From Holdemania massiliensis AP2 (GTDB lineage: Bacteria > Bacillota_I > Bacilli_A > Erysipelotrichales > Erysipelotrichaceae), in the NCBI RefSeq assembly GCF_000327285.1, contig NZ_HE998567.1, positions 1,139,210 to 1,203,209 on the forward strand: DNA of 64,000 nt, given 5' to 3'. Made by a program: the position numbers and the translations under genes. This document shows positions 35,371 to 45,684 of the stretch, one piece after another. Under the pieces are notes generated by a model that saw only the letters and a list, made by a program, of their open reading frames with translations, had not been told where the DNA came from and made no database searches. Position 1 is the stretch's first letter. Each line of letters starts with the position of its first letter.

Positions 35371-35703
35371 TTACACGTTCAGGCAATCAATAAATTCATG
35401 GATCGCCCGCTGGCGAAGCCGATAAAATGTGCTTTTTGTATAGTAATTATAGAACCATCCGTCAGCGCTTTCATCCAAAAATTCCCGGACGATGATTTCC
35501 CTGTACATCTCCGGCAAAGCCTCCAAGGCACTTTCGTACAGCGCAACCGTCAGCTCATCGCACTGCTGCTCCTCGCTCGCCTCCAACTTCCGCTCTTTCA
35601 TTAAATGCCGATGCAGCTTCAGCCGCTGAGACGACTTGCGGTAGCATTGTGTAAGATACCGAATGATCCCCTCCTGTTCGCGGTTTTTCAGTAATTTGTT
35701 CAT
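35371..35703 (-). CDS. Small helical protein with a sigma region 4-like C-terminus
   Basis: This 110-residue protein is not firmly recognised. It is charged and helical; its second half (ALEALPEMYREIIVREFLDE and STFYRLRQRAIHEF) has the rhythm of sigma-70 region 4 or ArpU-like phage regulators, where the second part would be the recognition helix. It has no region 2. It precedes acpP-ptsI by 32 bases on the same strand and may be co-transcribed. ATG at 35703 has GGAGAGGAGG upstream. Confidence 0.5.
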   Translation of the reverse strand: MNKLLKNREQEGIIRYLTQCYRKSSQRLKLHRHLMKERKLEASEEQQCDELTVALYESALEALPEMYREIIVREFLDESADGWFYNYYTKSTFYRLRQRAIHEFIDCLNV

Positions 35704-35889
35704 GATCTAGTCCTCCTCTCCTTTTTTTGCCTTCTATTATACTTATTGCGCAAATTCCCGAAATTCCCCGTTTTTTCTCGCTTATCGTAAATTTTTTTAT
35801 TTCTTTCCCGCTTTTTAACTTCTTTTCCGCAAAAATCACTTAAAAATCAAGTTTTTACGCTTAGGTAAGCTTTGCAAATGGGTTTCATC

Positions 35890-35918
35890 GTGACAATTAT
35901 TCCCGTTTCGATTACAAT
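35890..35918 (+). promoter_or_regulatory. Promoter of the membrane protein gene at 35936
   Basis: GTGACA (35890-35895) and TACAAT (35913-35918) are 17 bases apart. The start codon follows 17 bases later, after GGAGG. Confidence 0.55.
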
Positions 35919-35935
35919 AATGACGGAGGTTCTCT

Positions 35936-36586
35936 ATGAATAAAACAACAATACCCTTTCCTAAAATCCTGATATCGTTAGTCATTTATTTCGTCCTGCC
36001 GCTGAGCGCAGTCTGGCTGAACCGTTTTGTCGATTCACTGACGATTACATACACTTTAATTTACAGTACAACCGCGCTGATTCTGGTAAGCATCAACTGG
36101 AATGTATTCAGTCTGCATCTGCAGCGTTTTTCTCAAAACATTAAGGACTGTCTGTTATTTACGCTGATCTGCCTGATTGCCATCATCGTTCTGCAGCTGG
36201 GTTATCATTATATCCTGCAGCCCGGCGGCATGATCGTTGAACGTGAAATTCTGCTTCATTACACCTTTTTTATTCCGGCGATGGTGCTGGCCTATTCTCT
36301 CTGTTATGCCGTCAGCTTCACCCTGGCGTTTAAAATTTTTGTTGACCGGATTCACTTGCAGGTCAATGAGTCGATGACAATTTTGATATCCGGATTTCTG
36401 TTCGGATTTCTGTGTACCGTCGGCCTGCTTCCAAGCACCTTCGATCAGTTTCTGCGGCTGTTCGGATATTTCTTTTTGACTTCGACCTTAGCTTCCTATG
36501 CCTATAATCAAACCCATTCCATCATTCCGATGACCTTGGCTTATTCCCTTGTTTTATTGGGAAACATTCTGTTGATTTTGATCTAA
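35936..36586 (+). CDS. CPBP-like membrane protein lacking the catalytic motif
   Basis: This 216-residue protein has six to seven membrane helices. Its C-terminal part (YAYNQTHSIIPMTLAYSLV) follows the CPBP motif-3 region, but no Glu-Glu-x3-Arg motif is present, so it would be inactive as a protease. It may be a CPBP-derived membrane protein or simply a small unrelated one. It is a single gene with its own promoter and terminator. Confidence 0.55.
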   Translation: MNKTTIPFPKILISLVIYFVLPLSAVWLNRFVDSLTITYTLIYSTTALILVSINWNVFSLHLQRFSQNIKDCLLFTLICLIAIIVLQLGYHYILQPGGMIVEREILLHYTFFIPAMVLAYSLCYAVSFTLAFKIFVDRIHLQVNESMTILISGFLFGFLCTVGLLPSTFDQFLRLFGYFFLTSTLASYAYNQTHSIIPMTLAYSLVLLGNILLILI

Positions 36587-36605
36587 CCGAACAGTCTTTT
36601 CAAAG

Positions 36606-36630
36606 CAGCGGACTTTGCCGCTGTTTTTTT
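36606..36630 (+). terminator. Hairpin terminator after the CPBP-like gene
   Basis: CAGCGG (36606-36611) pairs with CCGCTG (36618-36623), followed by seven T. Confidence 0.8.
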
Positions 36631-36714
36631 GTTGAACCTGTGCGGAAAGTGCGTGCAGAAGCCTCAATAGAAACTTGGTGAATTGTTAGGAATTCACCCT
36701 TTTCAAAGAAAATT

Positions 36715-36723
36715 TGCTATAAT
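36715..36723 (+). promoter_or_regulatory. Extended -10 promoter of the c-di-GMP gene
   Basis: TGCTATAAT is an extended -10 element with a perfect TATAAT at 36718-36723; no good -35 lies at the right distance. Confidence 0.5.
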
Positions 36724-36760
36724 GAAAACAGCACTCCTTTGATGACTGGAGGGATTGAAC

Positions 36761-39700
36761 ATGACAGCATCCTCTTTCAGCAGCGTTCCCGATTCGGCAT
36801 TCTCCATCTTTGATGCAGAAAGCGCAGATTTGATCACGTTTCTGCAGACAGACGATGGGAAAACAAAGATCGAAGCCCTCAATCGAATTCTGCAGCCGCT
36901 GAATCTCAATGAAATTACACTGTACCGCACGCTTTCTTCCGAATGGGAGAGCTGGTCATTGTCCGATACCAAGCTCATCGGTCCTTCATCGGATTCTTCG
37001 CAGAGGATCGATGAGATTCTGACAGCTTTGACAAAGGATGATTTTTACATCAGTCCGCACGAACTTTGGATTCGGATTGAGGCTCAGCCCTGGACCCTGC
37101 TTCATCTGGGCCATCGTCAAAAGGCTTGGCAGGAGAATGAATTGATGCTGATCCGCCAGCTGCAGCAGTTCACGGCCGCTCATCGCCGCTGTCTGAGCAG
37201 CCATCAAAACGAGATCCAGTTTTTCCATGAGATTATGGATCAGATTCCGACCCATCTCTGGATTTCCGACGCTCAGACTCATGAAATATTATTCATGAAC
37301 CAGGCGATGAAAGATGACTTTCAGCTGGATGCACCGGAAGGACAGCCATGCTGGAAAGTTCTGCAGCGAGACCGGCAGGGGCCCTGCCGAATCTGTCCGC
37401 TGCCCGATCTGTTGACTAAGACTGAAAAGGGTCTGCCGCACAAGCATTGGGATCACAGAAACACGCTGAATCAGCGGATATACCGCAACCATGATTCGCT
37501 GATCCATTGGACGGATGGGCGGCTTGTTCATTTTCAGCATGCGATTGACGTTACCGAATCGCATCGCCTGCGTTTTGATGCGGATACGGATGAACTGACG
37601 GCAATTCCCAACCGGCGGGCGGGTCTGCGCCGGCTGGAAGAGCTGCTTGAACAGGTTGGACAGGGAAAGCTCGGCATAACGGCGGCAATGCTGGACATTG
37701 ATCAGCTGAAAGTCGTCAATGATCAATTTGGTCATCAGGAGGGCGATCTCCTCATCTGCCGGATCAGTAAAACAGTTTCCCAGCAGCTTCAGCAGGAGGA
37801 TCTGTTCTTCCGTTTAAGCGGCGATGAGTTTATCGTTGTTTTCGCAGAAAAACGATTTCAAGAAGCTGAGGCTGTCCTGAATCAGGCTCAGCGGCAGCTT
37901 CAGATATGGTCAAAGAACGAGCGCAAAGCCTATCGCTGTAATTTCTGCTACGGATTAATTTCACTGCCGGCAAACACGCAGCTTTCCAGCAGCACCCTGC
38001 TGTCGCAGATTGATGATGCGATGTATTCTCAAAAACGGCTGCTGCACATTCAGCTCAAGGATTCAGAAAAAGCGCAGATGCAGCTGAATGATTACCGCGG
38101 TGAAGTGGTATTCAGCTATGATTCAGCTTATCTGTACGACGCACTGGTGGAAAGTACCGATGATTATATCTTCATCAACAACATGCGGGATGATGTTTTC
38201 CGCTATCCCCAGGCTATGGTGGAAGAATTCGGCCTGCCCGGTCAAATTGTCCGCAACGCGGCGGCGATCTGGGGAGAGAAAGTCCATCCGGATGATAAAG
38301 CGGCTTTCCTGGAAGCCAATCAAATCATTCTTGACGGCCGTGCGACTTCGCACAACGTTGAATATCGAGCGCTGAATCAGCGGGGAGAATGGGTATGGGT
38401 ACGCTGCCGCGGCAAAGTGGTTTTTGCAAGCAACGGCAGTCCTGTGCTGTTTGCCGGATTCATTTCTAATTTAAGCCGCAAAAATAAAACCGACCGGATT
38501 ACCGGGCTTTTCAATAAAATGGTATACAGCGAGGAAGCTCAGCGTTTGTTAAGCCATCGAGCGGATACGCCTTTGACGATCATGCAGCTGGGTCTGGATG
38601 ACTTCAAACACATCAACGACTTCTATGACCGCAGCTTTGGCGATGAAATCCTGCGGATCAGCGCGCAGCGAATCATGAGTCTGCTTCCGGAAAACGCCGA
38701 GGTGTATCGGCTGGACGGCGATGAATTCGGCATTTTGATCAGCGGGGCTCAGCCCCAGGAACTCTTGGGAATTTACACCAAACTGCAGACCGCGTTTGAT
38801 CAGCAGATGATCTATGAAGGCAGGCGCTATTATTGTACGTTGTCCTGCGGCTGCGCTACTTATCCACAGGACGCTGAAAACTTTCTGGAACTCGTCAAAG
38901 CTGCCGGCTACGCTTTAGAACAAGCCAAACTGAACGGGAAAAACCGAATTGAATTTTTCACCCGTCAAATTCTGGCCCGAAAAATCCGTTCTCTGGGTAT
39001 TATTGAAAAAATGCGGGAATCCATCGTTCAGAATTATGCCGGCTTCTTCTTGATGTATCAGCCGCAGGTCAGCGTCACCACCGGACAATGGACGGGGTTG
39101 GAGGCTCTGGCACGATGGAATAAGGAGCCCTATGGTCTGGTTCCACCCAACGAATTCATTCCGCTGTTGGAAGAGAGCGGTATGATCAGTCAGGTTGGCC
39201 GCTGGATTTTCTTTCAGGCCTGCCAGAAATGTGCCGATTGGTCGGCCTTGGCGCCAACCCTGACGATGAGCATCAATCTTTCCTATATGCAGCTGATGGA
39301 ACCTGGATTTATTGATTATATGCAGCAAACCCTCGCAAAGACGCAGGCAGATCCCCGCCGCATCATCGTGGAAATGACGGAATCTGTCATCGCCTCCCGA
39401 GCTCATTCGCTTGAGCATTTATTCCAACGGATTCATGATCTGGGTCTGCGGATTGCCATGGATGATTTTGGAACAGGTTATTCCAGCTTAGAAATGTTAA
39501 AGAAAATGCCGGCGGATATCGTAAAAATAGACCGGGCTTTCGTCCATGGCGTCAACGCCAGTAATTTTGATGAATCGTTCATTCAGTTTATCGTGGCCAT
39601 CTGCCATAAAGTGAATATCGAAGTTTGTGCCGAAGGTGTGGAAACCGAGGCAGAGTTCCAGATCCTATACCCAATGAATGTCGACATGATTCAAGGGTAT

Positions 39701-39796
39701 TATTTTGGAAAACCGATGGAGGAAGAAGCGATTGAGCGCCATCTGCGGACCATGAGGCAAAAAGCATCGGCGCAGGAATCGTCCGTTACGGAATAA
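36761..39796 (+). CDS. Cyclic-di-GMP protein: GGDEF-PAS-GGDEF-EAL
   Basis: This protein of about 1011 residues has an N-terminal unassigned region with a PAS-like part and a Cys cluster (CRICPLPD near 210). A first GGDEF domain follows (about 275-430, active site RLSGDEFIVVF), then a PAS domain (about 455-575), a second GGDEF (about 580-735, RLDGDEFGILI) and a C-terminal EAL domain (about 755-1000) with GLEALARW and DDFGTGYSS intact. Both GGDEF sites lack the first Gly, while EAL looks complete, so net hydrolysis of c-di-GMP is likely. ATG at 36761, seven bases after GGAGGG, is preferred over an in-frame TTG at 36755. Confidence 0.9.
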   Translation: MTASSFSSVPDSAFSIFDAESADLITFLQTDDGKTKIEALNRILQPLNLNEITLYRTLSSEWESWSLSDTKLIGPSSDSSQRIDEILTALTKDDFYISPHELWIRIEAQPWTLLHLGHRQKAWQENELMLIRQLQQFTAAHRRCLSSHQNEIQFFHEIMDQIPTHLWISDAQTHEILFMNQAMKDDFQLDAPEGQPCWKVLQRDRQGPCRICPLPDLLTKTEKGLPHKHWDHRNTLNQRIYRNHDSLIHWTDGRLVHFQHAIDVTESHRLRFDADTDELTAIPNRRAGLRRLEELLEQVGQGKLGITAAMLDIDQLKVVNDQFGHQEGDLLICRISKTVSQQLQQEDLFFRLSGDEFIVVFAEKRFQEAEAVLNQAQRQLQIWSKNERKAYRCNFCYGLISLPANTQLSSSTLLSQIDDAMYSQKRLLHIQLKDSEKAQMQLNDYRGEVVFSYDSAYLYDALVESTDDYIFINNMRDDVFRYPQAMVEEFGLPGQIVRNAAAIWGEKVHPDDKAAFLEANQIILDGRATSHNVEYRALNQRGEWVWVRCRGKVVFASNGSPVLFAGFISNLSRKNKTDRITGLFNKMVYSEEAQRLLSHRADTPLTIMQLGLDDFKHINDFYDRSFGDEILRISAQRIMSLLPENAEVYRLDGDEFGILISGAQPQELLGIYTKLQTAFDQQMIYEGRRYYCTLSCGCATYPQDAENFLELVKAAGYALEQAKLNGKNRIEFFTRQILARKIRSLGIIEKMRESIVQNYAGFFLMYQPQVSVTTGQWTGLEALARWNKEPYGLVPPNEFIPLLEESGMISQVGRWIFFQACQKCADWSALAPTLTMSINLSYMQLMEPGFIDYMQQTLAKTQADPRRIIVEMTESVIASRAHSLEHLFQRIHDLGLRIAMDDFGTGYSSLEMLKKMPADIVKIDRAFVHGVNASNFDESFIQFIVAICHKVNIEVCAEGVETEAEFQILYPMNVDMIQGYYFGKPMEEEAIERHLRTMRQKASAQESSVTE

Positions 39797-39875
39797 GTTC
39801 AGTCTGATCAGACGATCGTGGCTGCCTTGAATCCTGGATTTGTCCAGCCTTGTGAAATGTCCATCCAAATGAAAA

Positions 39876-39898
39876 CAGGGAAAACTCCCTGCTTTTTT
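39876..39898. terminator. Bidirectional hairpin terminator
   Basis: CAGGGA (39876-39881) pairs with TCCCTG (39886-39891), flanked by an A tract and a T tract, between the converging c-di-GMP and nudC genes. Confidence 0.75.
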
Positions 39899-39925
39899 TA
39901 TCCCTCTTCGTTTTCTAACTTCGTT

Positions 39926-40756
39926 TTACAAACGTCCCTGGCGAAAATGCTCGATCATTTGATGACCAATGCTGAAAGGATCGGGATTCACTGAAATTTC
40001 ATCCGGCGACATCCAGCGGGCAGCGGCAATTTCCTCCGCCTGAAGCGTAAACTGCGGACTTCCCTCCAATTCACCGACAAAGGCCATCATCTGAGTTGAG
40101 GAAAAGGCCCAGGGCTGCGATCCGTAATATCGCAGATGCTTCACCCGCAGACCGACTTCCTCTGCGATTTCCCGCGCAGCAGCTTGTTCCAATGTTTCAC
40201 CGATTTCAACATATCCCGCTATCAAAGCCATTCTGCGCCCCGTTGAATGACCCTGAACAACGAGCAGCTTATTTTGATGTCTGTCGATCAGAGCCGTGAT
40301 CACACAGGGCGCAATCTGCGGATATTCGATCCTTCCGCAATGCGGACAGACACGTGCCCGTTCACGCTTACTGTCCTGCAAAGGCTGACCGCAGACACCG
40401 CAAAAGCGATGGCTTTGACGCCAGCACTGCAGCTGAACGGCAGTGATGCCGGCCATGGCCAGATAATTGGGCTTCAGCTGACGAAACTGAGAGATGGGAA
40501 ACCAATGCAAAAAAGGAAAATCAATCGGCTTTTCATAGAGAAAATAGGCCTCCTCGTCAATTTTGAATAAAAAGATCAAAGTCTCTGTCTCAGCTGATGA
40601 TAACATCAGCTCAGCAAGGCGGGGAAAATCAAGTCCGTCCCTTCCCGTCATCATCGCAGCCTGATCTTCTTTCAGCATGAAGATTCGATCATTGGACTGG
40701 GGAACATGCGGTTCAAATTGATTGTAAAAGTGATGCGGATTTATTTCTTCGATCAT
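39926..40756 (-). CDS. nudC: NAD(H) pyrophosphatase NudC
   Basis: This 276-residue protein has an N-terminal domain, a four-Cys zinc site (CGVCGQP near 118 and CPHCG near 136), and a Nudix box GYVEIGETLEQAAAREIAEE with the G-x5-E-x7-RE pattern (about 180-200). SQPWAFSSTQM matches the SQPWPFPxS motif specific to NudC. The enzyme hydrolyses NADH and removes NAD caps from RNA. It is monocistronic. Confidence 0.92.
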   Translation of the reverse strand: MIEEINPHHFYNQFEPHVPQSNDRIFMLKEDQAAMMTGRDGLDFPRLAELMLSSAETETLIFLFKIDEEAYFLYEKPIDFPFLHWFPISQFRQLKPNYLAMAGITAVQLQCWRQSHRFCGVCGQPLQDSKRERARVCPHCGRIEYPQIAPCVITALIDRHQNKLLVVQGHSTGRRMALIAGYVEIGETLEQAAAREIAEEVGLRVKHLRYYGSQPWAFSSTQMMAFVGELEGSPQFTLQAEEIAAARWMSPDEISVNPDPFSIGHQMIEHFRQGRL

Positions 40757-40809
40757 AATAGCCTCCTGAATACCATCAGGATTATATCACATTCTGTCAG
40801 AAAATGAGG

Positions 40810-41250
40810 TTACCACCAGAAGAAGACGCGCGGCTGACGCAGCTGCAGCGTTCCAGGACTTGTTAAGTGCAGCGACAAACGAAGCTGTTCTGCTTCCTTT
40901 GGAATATCCAAACACTGATATTTCCATTGCCACTGCGGGGCTGCCGTCAGCTGAATTTGTTCTTCTTTAACGCTTGTTCCATCCTGTTTTTGATAGCGCA
41001 GCGAAAGGCTCACCGTTTTCCTTTGGCTTGCCCGCAGCCAAGCGCAAAGATGCAGCTCTGTGCGGTCTTTCACCCAGATCGGCAAAGCGTAATTCAGCTG
41101 CGTGATTTGGCGGCTGGACGTCTGCGTCATGACACAAACATGGTGACCTTGTGAAGAAGAAGGCTGCCAGCGTACATTTCCCTCGGAAGTAAAATACAAC
41201 AGGGAATTTTCTGGCCCTGGACGAAACTGGGCATTGTGCAAATGATTCAT
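40810..41250 (-). CDS. Hypothetical beta-sandwich protein
   Basis: This 146-residue protein is not recognised. The alternating hydrophobic strands (for example TELHLCAWLRA, TVSLSLRYQK and LRLSLHLTSPGTLQL) resemble a carbohydrate-binding-module-like beta-sandwich. No signal peptide is seen. ATG at 41250 has AGGAGGAG upstream. The next gene on the strand, nudC, starts 54 bases after its stop. Confidence 0.6.
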   Translation of the reverse strand: MNHLHNAQFRPGPENSLLYFTSEGNVRWQPSSSQGHHVCVMTQTSSRQITQLNYALPIWVKDRTELHLCAWLRASQRKTVSLSLRYQKQDGTSVKEEQIQLTAAPQWQWKYQCLDIPKEAEQLRLSLHLTSPGTLQLRQPRVFFWW

Positions 41251-41342
41251 AATGTACTCCTCCTTTAGAAATCCATGATTTCCTAAACCATCGTATGCCC
41301 TTCTCGTCTGTCCCTCTGAGTGATATGCCGTTTATCCAAAAG

Positions 41343-41369
41343 AAAAAGACCGCCGGCTGCGATCTTTTT
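41343..41369 (-). terminator. Hairpin terminator after the DsrE-like gene
   Basis: AAAAAGA (41343-41349) pairs with TCTTTTT (41363-41369) around an inner CGC/GCG pair of triplets, 30 bases past the DsrE-like stop. Confidence 0.6.
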
Positions 41370-41398
41370 CCATTCTACGTTCTTAAAGATCAATGACT

Positions 41399-41746
41399 TT
41401 AAGGCTTAATGTAGGCAAACCCAGCCTGCTGCTTCTGCGCCAGTTCAACGACGCCGGCAGGGACAACTGTGGTTTTCTCAATCAGGGTCTCCGGTGCGAT
41501 CGACTGGGCACGCAGCGCATTCCTGCAGGCCGCAAACACAACACCCTCGGCTTTCGCCTGAGCCATGATAACACTGAGCGAATCCGCCAGCGCTGAGGGC
41601 AGATAAGCGCGGACTGCCGGACCATTAGCCAGCACTTCAATTTGATAAGTTTCCTTGTTTTGATGCAGCCAATCCAGCATATTGCGGACATTGCCCAACG
41701 CCATCGCCCAGTGCTCCATTTCATCAACGTGAAAAATTACGTTCAT
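41399..41746 (-). CDS. DsrE/DsrF-like protein
   Basis: This 115-residue protein has the DsrE-type fold: MNVIFHVDEMEHWAMALGNV, then QIEVLANGPAVRAYLP, and a Cys in FAACRNALRAQSI at the position of the sulfur-relay cysteine. These proteins move sulfur or bind small thiols. It is a single gene with a terminator behind it. Confidence 0.8.
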   Translation of the reverse strand: MNVIFHVDEMEHWAMALGNVRNMLDWLHQNKETYQIEVLANGPAVRAYLPSALADSLSVIMAQAKAEGVVFAACRNALRAQSIAPETLIEKTTVVPAGVVELAQKQQAGFAYIKP

Positions 41747-41822
41747 TTCTTCGCCTTCTTTCTGTGTCTTATTGTATCACAATTGGTATAAAACACAGTG
41801 AAGTTGCATCTTTTAGACCACT

Positions 41823-42362
41823 TTAAGCCTTGCAGTTTTTAATATGGGCTTTTAGTTTTTTCATTGCCCAATCATAATGACTGGATGTGCAGCTGATAAA
41901 ATAAGAACCAAGTGTACTGCCTCCGACCCAGGAATAGCTGCCTTTGGCAAACAACTGTTCATTCGTTAACGATTCAGCCAGAGCGACCACTTCTTTATGC
42001 GACTGATCCAGCTGCAGCTTAGCCTGTTTTAGCGTCGTCGCCTGATGCTTTTTCCAAAATCCGACATTCATCACCCCATAGGTCTTCCAATTATAGGGTT
42101 CCGGAATAAACGGCTTCGGATCACCGCTTTGATTGGCGGCATACCAGTTCAGCAGAAGCTGATGCCATTCGTAAAGATGGATAAGCACATCTTTTAAGTT
42201 CTGATCCCGTTTCCAATGCGCTTCTTTTTTCTTCTCATCCAGTTCAAAATGAAAAGGCGTATTCAGCTCCGTTTCCGTCATCGTGCTGATCAGGTTCAGC
42301 AGTTTATCATAATTGGTATTCGCGGCGGCAATCAGATCTTGTTTTGTTGTTGGTCGGCTCAT
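41823..42362 (-). CDS. ClbS/DfsB-family protein (DUF1706)
   Basis: This 179-residue helical protein matches ClbS/DfsB: SRPTTKQDLIAAANTNYDKL at the start, DVLIHLYEWHQLLLNW, and the C-terminal YFISCTSSHYDWAMKKLK. The best known member, E. coli ClbS, is a hydrolase that protects the producer from colibactin. Homologues in bacteria that do not make colibactin may guard against it. Two palindromes lie upstream of the start. Confidence 0.85.
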   Translation of the reverse strand: MSRPTTKQDLIAAANTNYDKLLNLISTMTETELNTPFHFELDEKKKEAHWKRDQNLKDVLIHLYEWHQLLLNWYAANQSGDPKPFIPEPYNWKTYGVMNVGFWKKHQATTLKQAKLQLDQSHKEVVALAESLTNEQLFAKGSYSWVGGSTLGSYFISCTSSHYDWAMKKLKAHIKNCKA

Positions 42363-42376
42363 ATCATTTCCTCATG

Positions 42377-42394
42377 CGTTCTGCCTGCAGAACG
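42377..42394. promoter_or_regulatory. Perfect palindrome in the leader of the ClbS-like gene
   Basis: CGTTCTGC-CT-GCAGAACG is an 18-base perfect palindrome 15 bases upstream of the ClbS-like start codon, close to the ribosome site GAGGAAA. It is a candidate operator or a regulatory RNA hairpin. Confidence 0.45.
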
Positions 42395-42431
42395 TCTTTC
42401 TTTTTATAAGTCTATCATACAAGTTAATACT

Positions 42432-42447
42432 TGACATCTGCATGTCA
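42432..42447. repeat. Palindrome upstream of the ClbS-like gene
   Basis: TGACAT-CTGC-ATGTCA is a perfect inverted repeat about 70 bases upstream of the ClbS-like start; its role is unknown. Confidence 0.35.
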
Positions 42448-42550
42448 GATTTAATTAAAAATTATAAACTAATACTTCCTGCTTTCCTAAGAAAAAAAGG
42501 AATCCGCATCCGGTCTCCTTCTTTCTGTTCTTTGAAGATCTGTTCCCCAT

Positions 42551-44005
<1,455 letters not shown>

Positions 44006-44380
44006 TTACCCTTTCCTTTTCACTTCGTTCTGATTCACAATCAATTCATATAACTCTATCAATCGTTTTATATTGTTGATTTCACACATCGTCGTCATTA
44101 AATGATCCTGAGCGTGGGTAAACAACAGGGAAGATTCATGGACAATGCCGCGTGCCTCTTCCTGGATCATCTGCGTCTGTGCCTGATGGGCTTTTAAGAT
44201 TCCTTCGCGATCTGCTTGTTCCAGCTTGCGGTAAGCTTCCACAAATTTCTTTTCTTTAGCATATTGAAAAGCCTCATCTGCCATGGTTCTTGCGTTGCCG
44301 GAATGCAGAATAATCTGCATTGCCATCTGATTTAAGTCTATATCAGAAGATTCTAAACGTTCATCATCAGTATAAGTCAT
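44006..44380 (-). CDS. PTS lactose/cellobiose-type IIA component
   Basis: This 124-residue helical IIA protein has SSLLFTHAQDHLMTTM, in which the first His is the usual phosphorylation site of LacF/CelC proteins. It passes phosphate from HPr to the IIB protein. The gene lies 33 bases after IIC and three bases before GH1. Confidence 0.9.
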   Translation of the reverse strand: MTYTDDERLESSDIDLNQMAMQIILHSGNARTMADEAFQYAKEKKFVEAYRKLEQADREGILKAHQAQTQMIQEEARGIVHESSLLFTHAQDHLMTTMCEINNIKRLIELYELIVNQNEVKRKG

Positions 44381-44412
44381 TTTGATATTCCTTTCTTTTT
44401 TTGAAGATGCCT

Positions 44413-45666
44413 TTAATCCAATTGATCCAACTGCAGTTCGTTTTGCTCCTCAGCAATTCTTTGTTTCTCATAAACCTTAAAGAACGGATACCAGGTTACC
44501 AGATAAAGGATAAACAAGACGACGTAAACAAGAACCGCACGCAAATCCTCCGTGATCATAACACTCGACAAAGGGGCAGGAATCTGTCCGACTTGAATCA
44601 TTTTAGACGGTATATTCAGCAGACCACTGCGCATTGTAAACCAAACGACCAACGGGCCAGTAATCGAATTGATCCACATCGGCACCATCAGCAGTGGATT
44701 CATAACAATCGGCGCGCTGTACATAATAGGCTCATTAATATTGAATATCGAAGGCAAAATCGTCAACCTACCCACTGTCTTTAAGCTTTTTGATTTGGAG
44801 AAACACATCAGCAAATTCAAAGTCAAGGTCGCTCCCATTCCGCCCATCGTAATCAGACCGGCTGTGAATACCGCTTCATTGGTGGCGATGTTCATCGGTG
44901 CCAGACCCGCCTCCACCGCTGCGATATTAGCTGCAATGCCAGCCATAAAAATCGGGGTCTTTACACCATTCCACAGCCAGTGAGAAATGCCCAGGGTGTA
45001 GAAAAATGTCATTAAGAAAATTAACAGAACAAACCCCGTCAAAGTCTGGCCAAAATTCTGGATAGGGGAAAACAGCAGGAGAACCAAAGCAAACAGATCG
45101 ATATTTAAATAAAAGGTCAGGAAGACAGTCAGTCCAATCGAGATGATAATCGGGATAATATTCTGAACCCATCCGATCACAAAATCCGGCAGACTTGAAT
45201 TACTTAATAAGTTGAGTTTACCTACCAGATGGAAAAGAATGGATACCATATAGCCTGCAGCAATGCCTACAATGATTCCGGTTGGGCCAAAGCGATTAAA
45301 TTCAACGGTGAACATCCCATTGGCATCCAATACCGGTTTAATAAACATAATGAAAACTGAGATGGCGGTTAAACCGGCGTTGATCGTATATTGTGTATGA
45401 CCTAATTTTTCCATCATTTGATTAGCGACCATAAAGGCTGTCAGTAACCCCAGCATGCCGAAAGAGAAGTTGATGATCCGAATAAAGTTGGGTAAAGCCG
45501 GAATATATGAACGCAGAACATTATACAGATGAATACAGGATCCCGTCAGAATAAAGGGGATAATCTTCTGCATTGAACTGGATAATGCAGCTACAACCGG
45601 TTTTTGCGAAAATTTATTCATTGTTGGTGTAAACGAATTTGTCAGCCAATTCATAAATCGTTTCAT
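44413..45666 (-). CDS. PTS lactose/cellobiose-type IIC permease
   Basis: This 417-residue permease has about ten membrane helices and follows the EIIC family 3 (lactose/cellobiose) pattern, beginning MKRFMNWLTNSFTPTMNKFS and with MYSAPIVMNPLLMVPMWINS in the substrate region. It imports and presents the glycoside for phosphorylation. Nineteen bases separate it from IIB. Confidence 0.9.
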   Translation of the reverse strand: MKRFMNWLTNSFTPTMNKFSQKPVVAALSSSMQKIIPFILTGSCIHLYNVLRSYIPALPNFIRIINFSFGMLGLLTAFMVANQMMEKLGHTQYTINAGLTAISVFIMFIKPVLDANGMFTVEFNRFGPTGIIVGIAAGYMVSILFHLVGKLNLLSNSSLPDFVIGWVQNIIPIIISIGLTVFLTFYLNIDLFALVLLLFSPIQNFGQTLTGFVLLIFLMTFFYTLGISHWLWNGVKTPIFMAGIAANIAAVEAGLAPMNIATNEAVFTAGLITMGGMGATLTLNLLMCFSKSKSLKTVGRLTILPSIFNINEPIMYSAPIVMNPLLMVPMWINSITGPLVVWFTMRSGLLNIPSKMIQVGQIPAPLSSVMITEDLRAVLVYVVLFILYLVTWYPFFKVYEKQRIAEEQNELQLDQLD

Positions 45667-45684
45667 AAGTTATTCTTTCCTCCC

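Noticed and set aside
35371-35703. Naming the small helical protein a true sigma factor
   Set aside because: Only a region-4-like half is visible, with no region 2, so the claim was limited to resemblance.
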